A stretch of 64,000 nucleotides of DNA from Cryomorphaceae bacterium (GTDB lineage: Bacteria > Bacteroidota > Bacteroidia > Flavobacteriales_D > Cryomorphaceae): positions 1 to 64,000 of the forward strand of contig PXBH01000159.1 of NCBI GenBank assembly GCA_003565555.1, in the 5' to 3' direction. Position 1 is the stretch's first letter; each line of letters starts with the position of its first letter. Both the position numbers and the translations under genes were made by a program. The notes below the pieces were generated by a model. That model did no database searches. It saw only the letters and a program-made list of their open reading frames with translations, and had not been told where the DNA came from. Shown one piece after another: positions 36,380-42,320 of the stretch.

Positions 36380-36408
36380 AAAAAACCGGCCGGAAGCCGG
36401 TTTTTTTT
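36376..36408. terminator. Bidirectional rho-independent terminator
   Basis: A 10-bp stem (36381-36390 with 36396-36405, core ACCGGC/GCCGGT) has A-run on the left and eight T residues on the right. It ends the 52-codon gene on the plus strand and the convergent gene at 36443 on the minus strand. Confidence 0.9.
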
Positions 36409-36442
36409 ATGAGACACTCCTCAGGTTCAGGTCATCTGATGT

Positions 36443-36988
36443 TCACGGTTCCCCGCCTGTCAGCACAGCTTCCAGCGCATCGATGTGCTTTTGCCGATAC
36501 TTACCCTGCGCGGACCACACCACTTTGCCCGCTTCGTCAATGAGGAAAAAATAAGGCTGTTTTTTATCGTTCATCCCCAAGTCGTCCAAAGGATCAGAGC
36601 TTCCTGAAAATACCAAAAGGTGATCCCTGACAAGCGGCTCGTTGTTTTCTTTCAACTTTTTGACCACTTTGCCTTTGGCAGCCTTTGACGCTCCGGTGAA
36701 GACGGGAATAAAAAAGACATCTACATCGAACATGGCATCCATCATGCCCGTTTTGGCCACAAACTTATTGTAGACCGGTTTTTGCCAGGATCGCAGATCA
36801 TCTTCTGCCTTTTTTGATCGTGCCAGCCCCACAAGTGCATACTCCTTTTGAAAGACCTCGGGCAAATTGACTTCATTTCCTTCAAGATCTTCCGTCTCCA
36901 TGAGCGGGAAAACCGCTCCCGCAGGAGTTTGCGCAGAGATGCGGAACACAGAGAGAATAAGCGCGATAAAAAGGAATGCTTTGTGCAT
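36443..36988 (-). CDS. Exported thioredoxin-fold-like protein without cysteines
   Basis: A 181-residue protein with a signal peptide (MHKAFLFIALILSVFRISAQ). The pattern afterwards (FPLMETEDLEGNEVNLPEVFQKEYALVGLARS, then VDVFFIPVF, then PYFFLIDEAGKVVWSAQGKY) follows the strand order of peroxiredoxin/TlpA-like thioredoxin folds, including the cis-Pro region KQPYFFLID. However, the mature sequence has no Cys at all, so it cannot be a dithiol reductase. It could be a structural or chaperone-like relative, as with the ATP10-type proteins; this comparison is tentative. It lies between two terminators, so it is a single-gene transcript. Confidence 0.65.
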   Translation of the reverse strand: MHKAFLFIALILSVFRISAQTPAGAVFPLMETEDLEGNEVNLPEVFQKEYALVGLARSKKAEDDLRSWQKPVYNKFVAKTGMMDAMFDVDVFFIPVFTGASKAAKGKVVKKLKENNEPLVRDHLLVFSGSSDPLDDLGMNDKKQPYFFLIDEAGKVVWSAQGKYRQKHIDALEAVLTGGEP

Positions 36989-37009
36989 GACTCACAGATT
37001 AAGACAGAA

Positions 37010-37040
37010 TAAAAAAAGCGCCGAGGCTGTGCTCGGCGCT
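37010..37040 (-). terminator. Rho-independent terminator after the cyclophilin gene
   Basis: A 9-bp perfect stem (37017-37025 with 37032-37040, AGCGCCGAG) and seven minus-strand T residues (37017-37011). It lies 22 nt past the cyclophilin stop. Confidence 0.9.
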
Positions 37041-37061
37041 GAGAAATCAATACTTGGCAAA

Positions 37062-37694
37062 CTATTCGCGCCGCACGGACTTGATCATTACATTCTCTTC
37101 GGGCCAATCACGCATTTGCTGAAAAGTACCCGTTTTAACCTTCTTGATTTCGTTCACGGTCTCCATGCCCGAAATTACCTTACCGAATACGGCGTATCCG
37201 GGATTTGAAGGGGTGTAGTTCAAAAATTCGTTGTCATTAACGTTGATAAAAAACTGCGCGGTAGCACTGTTGGGTGCTTGGGTGCGGGCCATAGCCACAG
37301 TTCCCGTCTCGTTTTTCAATCCTGTTTTGCTCTCGAGCATGATCGGATCCTTCGTGGGTTTTTGCTTCCCTTCATCGGTGAAGCCGCCACCTTGAATCAT
37401 AAAGCCGTCAATGACACGATGAAATATCGTCCCGTCGTAAAATCCGTCATCCACGTAGGATAGGAAATTATTGACAGTAACGGGGGCTTTTGCAGAGTCA
37501 AGTTCGAGCACGATTTCTCCCATGTCAGTTTCCATCTTCACATATACAAAGTGCTCGGCAGGTTTTTCTTCAGTCATTTCTTGTTTGTTTTTATCTTCCT
37601 CGGTATCGTTCACGGTTACTTGGCTTCGGTCCTGATCGCCGCCTGTACACGCCAGTAGCAAAAAGGCCGCAAAAGGTAGGATGGGTTTGGTCAT
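37062..37694 (-). CDS. Cyclophilin-type peptidyl-prolyl cis-trans isomerase lipoprotein
   Basis: A 210-residue envelope folding catalyst. MTKPILPFAAFLLLACTGGDQ is a lipoprotein signal with Cys16 as the lipid site. A charged linker (about 22-50) leads to a cyclophilin domain with the family blocks MGEIVLELDSAKAPVTVNNFLSYV, FYDGTIFHRVIDGFMIQGGGF (catalytic Arg in FHRV), NETGTVAMARTQAPNSATAQFFINV and NPGYAVFGKVISGMETV. It has its own perfect promoter overlapping the end of phoH and is followed by a terminator, so it is a single-gene unit. With the FKBP at 30-31 kb, the window encodes two lipidated isomerases of different families. Confidence 0.94.
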   Translation of the reverse strand: MTKPILPFAAFLLLACTGGDQDRSQVTVNDTEEDKNKQEMTEEKPAEHFVYVKMETDMGEIVLELDSAKAPVTVNNFLSYVDDGFYDGTIFHRVIDGFMIQGGGFTDEGKQKPTKDPIMLESKTGLKNETGTVAMARTQAPNSATAQFFINVNDNEFLNYTPSNPGYAVFGKVISGMETVNEIKKVKTGTFQQMRDWPEENVMIKSVRRE

Positions 37695-37712
37695 ATCAAC
37701 TTATTTTGGGGA

Positions 37713-39068
37713 TCAAAGGTATTCATTTGCCACATTTGCCAGCTCAGATCTTTCACCTTTTTCAAGGGAAATATGGGCGGCAATGGGGTGGTCTTTCACC
37801 CGGTCAATCAGGTAAGAAAGTCCGTTGCTGCGGCTGTCAAGATACGGAGTATCAATCTGATGAATATCTCCCGTCAGAACAATTTTCGTATCGTCGCCCG
37901 CCCTGGAAATGATCGTTTTCACTTCGTGGGGCGTGAGGTTTTGGGCCTCATCAATGATGAAAAAGATTTTGACCAAGCTGCGGCCGCGGATATAGGCCAA
38001 GGGAGAGATGGCAATTTTGTCCGTCTCCAGCATGGTTTCGATGCGCTTGTGGTTCTTATCGGTTACTTTGAACTGTCCTTTGATAAAGCCGAGGTTATCC
38101 CAAAGGGATTGCATGTAGGGGTCGAGCTTGCTCTTAATATCTCCGGGGAGGTAACCGATGTCCTTATTGCTTAAAGGAACTACCGGTCTGGACACAAAAA
38201 TCTGCCGGTAATTGGTGCGTTGCTCAAGGGCTGCCGCCAGGGCGAGCAGTGTCTTCCCGGTACCGGCCATTCCCTGAACGGTCACCAGCTTGATGCTCGG
38301 ATCGAGCAGGGCGTGCAGGGCGAAGTCTTGCTCCGTGTTCAGCCCGCGTATCCCGAAAGCCTCTTGCGGCCCCACCCTTTCCAGCAGGTTTTCCGTTTTG
38401 TTGTAGCGCGCGCATACCGTCTTTTTTCGGTGGGAAAGCGTGAAGTATCGGTTGGCGCGCAGCTCCTTTGCTCCGAGGAGCGCGGGATCTCCTATGCCGC
38501 TGTTGAAAAGGCTGTCGACCAGTTCTTCCTTTGCTCCCTTGAGTTTGCGGTGCCCTTCGTGAAGCATTTGAACGTCTTTGACCTTGCCCGTCTCATAATC
38601 TTCGGCCATGATATTTAATGCCTTTGCCTTGAGCCGGAGGCAAATATCTTTGGTAACCAGAATTACGCTTCTCCCCTTGTGCTGTTCGCGCAGTTGAAGA
38701 GCACAATTCAGGATTTTGTTGTCGTACTTGCTGTCTCCGAAAACGGTCTCGGAATTGAGCGAACCGTTTTGGTTGTGCAGAACAACTTTGAAATTGCCGG
38801 TGGTACGGCCGTTGAGCGGCACCCAGTCATTGATCAACTTCTCTTTGGAAACAGTGTCCACAAAACGGATAAACTCGCGGGCTTCAAAATTTACGGTCTC
38901 ATTGCCTTTTTTGAAGTTGTCCAGCTCTTCCAAGACCTGGATGGGAATGGCAATGTCGTGCTCTTCAAAGTTTTTTAGTGCGTTGCTGTCATAGAGAATT
39001 ACGGAAGTATCGAGAACAAAGATTTTTTTCGCTTTTCCGCTTGAGGTTCGCATCGTTTTTACTGCCAT
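37713..39068 (-). CDS. PhoH family ATPase with N-terminal PIN domain
   Basis: A 451-residue cytosolic protein with a PIN-type RNase domain (about 8-145; KIFVLDTSVILYDSNALKNF with acidic Asp, later VILVTKDICLRLKAKAL) joined to a PhoH ATPase domain (about 225-445; LNTEQDFALHALLD, Walker A VTVQGMAGTGKTLLALAAAL, Walker B FFIIDEAQNLTPHEVKTIISR, IVLTGDIHQID). PIN-PhoH proteins are proposed RNA-unwinding and cleaving enzymes. The open frame extends to 39233, but ATG 39068 (MAVKTMRTSSGKAKKIFVLD) fits the family, and a 7-of-8 promoter element (39089-39096) precedes it. The gene-free 1-kb region begins upstream. Confidence 0.92.
   Translation of the reverse strand: MAVKTMRTSSGKAKKIFVLDTSVILYDSNALKNFEEHDIAIPIQVLEELDNFKKGNETVNFEAREFIRFVDTVSKEKLINDWVPLNGRTTGNFKVVLHNQNGSLNSETVFGDSKYDNKILNCALQLREQHKGRSVILVTKDICLRLKAKALNIMAEDYETGKVKDVQMLHEGHRKLKGAKEELVDSLFNSGIGDPALLGAKELRANRYFTLSHRKKTVCARYNKTENLLERVGPQEAFGIRGLNTEQDFALHALLDPSIKLVTVQGMAGTGKTLLALAAALEQRTNYRQIFVSRPVVPLSNKDIGYLPGDIKSKLDPYMQSLWDNLGFIKGQFKVTDKNHKRIETMLETDKIAISPLAYIRGRSLVKIFFIIDEAQNLTPHEVKTIISRAGDDTKIVLTGDIHQIDTPYLDSRSNGLSYLIDRVKDHPIAAHISLEKGERSELANVANEYL
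37714..37721 (-). promoter_or_regulatory. -7 promoter element (TACCTTTG) for the cyclophilin gene
   Basis: Perfect TAnnTTTG on the minus strand with a leader of about 13 nt. It overlaps the phoH stop codon region, so the promoter sits at the gene boundary. Confidence 0.55.
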
Positions 39069-39088
39069 AGCGTAGATTCTAGTCACGC

Positions 39089-39096
39089 TAAATTTA
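39089..39096 (-). promoter_or_regulatory. Probable -7 element for phoH
   Basis: Minus-strand TAAATTTA is 7 of 8 to TAnnTTTG, with a leader of about 14 nt to the ATG at 39068. Confidence 0.35.
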
Positions 39097-39175
39097 GGGG
39101 GGATAAAAGCGGATGAGTAGCCCGGTGAATGAGTTTTTAAACATCGCCGGGTGAACAGCGTGTGTCCTAAAACAG

Positions 39176-39213
39176 TACGGCGGAGAAAAATCTTTCGATT
39201 TGACTCCGCCGTA
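39176..39213. repeat. Perfect 10-bp inverted repeat with inner stem
   Basis: TACGGCGGAG (39176-39185) pairs with CTCCGCCGTA (39204-39213). Inside, AAATC and GATTT around a TTTC loop can also pair, giving a long two-part hairpin. No T-run follows on either strand, so it is not a standard terminator; a structured RNA or protein site is possible. Confidence 0.7.
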
Positions 39214-39698
39214 AGTTTCAAATACCGTAGCATCCGAAACCTGTTGAATTACAGTTCACCGCTTTGTACTAACACCGCCGTAAAGCGGGTGCCACGCTCA
39301 AAATGCTCAAGCCGTCCCGCTCGCGTTATTCAACCGCCGAAGCGGATAAACGAACAGCTGTCATGGGAGCCTCGTCGTCCGTAGAAAACGAAGGCCAACA
39401 GCTGCCGCCGAGTGAAACGCCGCATCGGCAAATCCGTCACCGGAATATGCCCGAACCGCTTTGTAATTTCTGAGAACTTAATCTTTACAATACCGAACGG
39501 ATCGGTATCCTTCGTCACTGAAGCGGTGCGCGACTCGGCTTGCCCCGCTTGCGCGGGTGCGGACCGTAGACCGCTGCAATCCTGTCTTGAGATCTTGTGC
39601 ACCTCGTTCGGTGCGCGGATTATCTCTCATCCAACAAGTCAAATGTAGATCAAAATTTGCGATCTGCAAGGCATTTACTACGAAGGTTTCACACATCG

Positions 39699-39730
39699 TA
39701 TTCACAGTCATTATCCACAATTGTTGATAA
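39699..39730. other. Cluster of three DnaA-box-like sites, candidate DnaA-binding region
   Basis: TTATCCACA at 39711-39719 is a perfect DnaA box. GTATTCACA at 39699-39707 has one mismatch to TTATNCACA. On the other strand TTATCAACA (39730-39722) has one mismatch. The last two form a near-palindrome around AATT. A single exact box is expected about twice by chance in 64 kb, so the weight lies in the clustering and in the gene-free setting. Confidence 0.4.
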
Positions 39731-40035
39731 CCTTGAATGTACCCGCGACGCGTCCGTTGCCTGTAGATCGGTAAGCAAAATACAGTCGGAGCGAAACGAA
39801 ATGACTTTTGCGATCCGGCAGTACGCAGGCATGTCGATAAGGAGTACCGCTTGCATAAAAAAGTCGGCGTACCGAGTAAGCGGTGTTCGGGCGCTTTATG
39901 AATCGGAAACCGCCACCGGGGAAAACGGCCGTTCCGGTACCACACCTTATGACTGTAGGTGCGGAGATGGTTTTACATCCACCGCAATTCGGGCATTCAC
40001 CCCCGTGCACCGATTCTCAGCGTGTAATTGAAAGA

Positions 40036-40299
40036 TCAGGGCTCCGTTTGAGAAAGCTCAAGTATGCCGCGTCCCTTGCGCGTGAGGCGGTATCCGTTTT
40101 TATTTTCGATGTAACCGCTGACATACAACCGGGTGATTCGCTCGCCTATTCTGCCGTTTTGCGCCGCTGATTTTTGATCGGACTCAATGGACTTCATAAA
40201 GTGCTCTTCGAGCATCCGCAGCCGAATAAAGTCCTTTTTACCGTTTTTCGATTGGTGGGTCTTGATAATATCAAGAATGAGGTGGTCGTAACGGTCCAT
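40036..40299 (-). CDS. Small winged-helix-like protein, function unknown
   Basis: An 87-residue protein that I cannot place in a named family. It opens with a helix (MDRYDHLILDIIKTHQSKNG), has a second long basic helix (FIRLRMLEEHFMKSIESDQKSAAQNGRIGERITRLYVSGYIE), and ends in a beta-wing-like NGYRLTRKGRGILELSQ. This RITRL...GYI....GYRLT.KGR pattern is typical of winged helix-turn-helix domains, so a DNA-binding role is plausible but unproven. It lies alone beside the gene-free region that holds the DnaA-box-like cluster. ATG at 40299. Confidence 0.6.
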   Translation of the reverse strand: MDRYDHLILDIIKTHQSKNGKKDFIRLRMLEEHFMKSIESDQKSAAQNGRIGERITRLYVSGYIENKNGYRLTRKGRGILELSQTEP

Positions 40300-40511
40300 A
40301 CGTGCTTTGGTTTTTGATTGGCAAATGGGCTCTCTCGGAATGCCCGACCGCGTTTAGATCACGCTTGCACAAACCGTTGTAAGAGCATACAGAACTTTCG
40401 AGAAAACTCTGAGGCCTTGAATATATACAAAACGAACGTAAAATCACCTGCCGACTGCGGAGTTTTTGTTCGACTACTCATTTATGAGTATCCCAAAATT
40501 GATGTGAAACA

Positions 40512-41069
40512 TCAATACATTCCGAATTCGGGATTCTTCGGTACAATGCCGCTCAATTGGTTTTTGAATAACTCGAAATCAGCATCTATATCTCCCGTGG
40601 GCATGGTGGGTTCATTCAAGATGACACACTTTTTCACGTAGTCAAAGCCGACGGTGATTACGGGCACACCTGCCTGACGGGCGATATGATAGAACCCTGT
40701 TTTCCATTTGCTCACTTTTCCTCGTGTGCCTTCCGGAGTGACGGTGACGGCAAAGTCGTCGATGGCATTGAAGAACTCCGTCATTTGATCCACAAAACTC
40801 GTGTTCTTGCTTCGGTCCACGGGAAAGCCGCCCAACCGCTTCATGGTTCCCGCGATAGGCCACACGAAGAGCTCCTTCTTGGCCACATATTTGACATTGA
40901 TGCCAAGTAATTTGCGCGCGGCTACGCCCACCATAAAATCCCAATTGCTCGTATGCGGGGCTACGACCAAAACGTACTTCTTCACATTATCAGGTACATT
41001 TCCGGAAATGGTCCATCCGTTTCGCTTGAACCAGCGCACGCAAATCCACACAAAGGCTTTGGCAAACAT
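40512..41069 (-). CDS. Lysophospholipid/1-acylglycerol-3-phosphate acyltransferase family protein
   Basis: A 185-residue membrane-associated acyltransferase of the PlsC-like superfamily. The HX4D catalytic motif is in VVAPHTSNWDFMVG (His and Asp, about residues 39-44). The later PEGTR motif (VTPEGTRGKVSKWKTG, about 113-128) binds the phosphate of the acceptor. The IAGTMKRLGGFPVDRSKNTSF block is also family-typical. Substrate choice cannot be read; the small size resembles Bacteroidota glycerol acyltransferases of unknown acceptor. The frame runs on to 41489 but is antisense to the FGE gene, so ATG 41069 (MFAKAFVWICVRWF, a hydrophobic start) is chosen. Divergent from the FGE gene. Confidence 0.85.
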   Translation of the reverse strand: MFAKAFVWICVRWFKRNGWTISGNVPDNVKKYVLVVAPHTSNWDFMVGVAARKLLGINVKYVAKKELFVWPIAGTMKRLGGFPVDRSKNTSFVDQMTEFFNAIDDFAVTVTPEGTRGKVSKWKTGFYHIARQAGVPVITVGFDYVKKCVILNEPTMPTGDIDADFELFKNQLSGIVPKNPEFGMY

Positions 41070-41183
41070 CAGCGCAAATATCGAACAAAAAGTATTTGCA
41101 CCCTCAGGATGCAGAAGCTGTGCGATACAGCTGAGGGCAGAACCTTGATTGGCATCCTTATAGGTGAGGCAGCCGATATTTCC

Positions 41184-41191
41184 TAATTTTG
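41184..41191 (+). promoter_or_regulatory. -7 promoter element (TAATTTTG) for the FGE gene
   Basis: Perfect TAnnTTTG that places the transcription start at about 41197, practically at the chosen GTG start. This implies a leaderless or nearly leaderless mRNA. Confidence 0.45.
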
Positions 41192-41196
41192 GTGCC

Positions 41197-42300
41197 GTGA
41201 GGCCTATTCGCTTTCGACATTTTCTGTACCTCTGTGCGGTGCTCTCATCGCCGCTGATGATGTCCTGCGCGGATTCCGACCACAGTAAGGATGAAGATAG
41301 AAGTGCCCGCGCCCCCGAGCCTAAAACCGTAACCCGTGACGGCCACAAGGTGCCTCCGGCGGGCGCAGTGTACATTCCGGGAGGCACATACACCAGAGGA
41401 GCCTCGGTGCCCGGGGAATATGAGCGTGAATACCCCGCACACCAAGTACAGCTGGACGGATTCCACATGGATACGACAGAGGTCACCAACAGAGACTTTG
41501 CGTCATTTATATCAGCGACAGGCTATCTCACCGTCGCAGAACGGCCTGTAGACTGGGATGAGCTCAAAAGCGGGCTTCCTCCCGGTACTCCGAAACCCCA
41601 TGATAGCCTGCTGGCCCCCGGAAGCCTGGTTTTCACTCCGACACCGGAAGCTTCGGCAGATCTCTCCGACCACGGCCGTTGGTGGAGCTGGCAAACCGGG
41701 GCATCTTGGCAGCACCCCGAAGGTCCGCATAGCGAAATTTCCGGAAAGGAAGACCATCCCGTAGTGCATGTAGCCTTTCAAGACGCGGAAGCGTACTGTC
41801 GGGCCAAAGGCGGCCGGCTGCCCACGGAAGCGGAATGGGAATACGCCGCTCGCGGGGGCCTCGAGGGAAAGCGTTTTCCCTGGGGAGATGCGGATCCGGT
41901 GAAGGACAGAACGGTACGTACCAATATCTGGCAAGGGCGATTTCCCGACCAAAATACGGAAGAAGACGGCTATGCCGCCACGGCCCCGGTCGGAAGCTTT
42001 GAGCCGAACGGTTACGGTCTTTACGACATGGCCGGAAACGTATGGGAATGGTGTTCGGATTACTACAGGCCCGATGCGTACCGCGGCCTCGGGAGCACAA
42101 AAACGTGTATCAACCCCAAAGGACCATCCTCGGGATTCGACCCGCGTGAACCCTATGCAGGTGCGAAGCGCGTGATCAAGGGAGGCTCTTTTCTATGCCA
42201 CCACTCCTATTGCGAGAATTACAGGCCTTCAGCCAGAGAGGGCTCGGCAGAAGACTCGGGCATGCCGCATCTCGGCTTCCGATGTGTCTACACGCCATAA
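41197..42300 (+). CDS. Formylglycine-generating enzyme, lipoprotein type
   Basis: A 367-residue protein of the SUMF1/FGE fold with both catalytic cysteines: GGSFLCHHSYCENYR matches human FGE GGS(Y/F)xCxxSYCxRYR, so it should oxidise the Cys of CxPxR motifs in sulfatases to formylglycine, using copper and oxygen in characterised aerobic FGEs. Other blocks are VYIPGGTYTRGA, FHMDTTEVTNRDFA, GGRLPTEAEWEYAARGG, YDMAGNVWEWCSDYY and LGFRCV. The N-terminus RPIRFRHFLYLCAVLSSPLMMSC looks like a lipoprotein signal with lipid Cys near 23, placing it in the envelope. GTG 41197 is chosen over GTG 41164. Its stop is 20 bp from the end of the convergent sulfatase gene, its likely substrate. Confidence 0.9.
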   Translation: MRPIRFRHFLYLCAVLSSPLMMSCADSDHSKDEDRSARAPEPKTVTRDGHKVPPAGAVYIPGGTYTRGASVPGEYEREYPAHQVQLDGFHMDTTEVTNRDFASFISATGYLTVAERPVDWDELKSGLPPGTPKPHDSLLAPGSLVFTPTPEASADLSDHGRWWSWQTGASWQHPEGPHSEISGKEDHPVVHVAFQDAEAYCRAKGGRLPTEAEWEYAARGGLEGKRFPWGDADPVKDRTVRTNIWQGRFPDQNTEEDGYAATAPVGSFEPNGYGLYDMAGNVWEWCSDYYRPDAYRGLGSTKTCINPKGPSSGFDPREPYAGAKRVIKGGSFLCHHSYCENYRPSAREGSAEDSGMPHLGFRCVYTP

Positions 42301-42320
42301 AGGGCAGCCTTTTGCCCGGC

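Larger units (their letters stand above)
39069..40035. other. Gene-free region of about 970 bp
   Basis: No frame here shows protein-family character; the longest (39597-40031 plus, 39478-39945 minus) are rich in Arg, Ser and Cys and look random. The region contains the promoter of phoH, a 10-bp inverted repeat at 39176-39213, an imperfect hairpin at 39121-39151 (CCCGG.../...CCGGG), a small inverted repeat at 39647-39665 (AGATC/GATCT), and three DnaA-box-like sites at 39699-39730. I looked for tmRNA, RNase P and SRP RNA signatures and found none. In a genome with otherwise short gaps, this length suggests a non-coding function. Confidence 0.7.

Noticed and set aside
39597-40031. Possible 144-codon protein in the gene-free region
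   Set aside because: Random-looking composition rich in Ser, Arg and Cys, no motif, and competing frames on the other strand of similar length.
40500-40512. parS-like half site GTGAAACA with flanking GATG/CATC palindrome
   Set aside because: Only one half of the 16-bp parS consensus is matched. Similar halves occur at 14275 and 39410 by chance.
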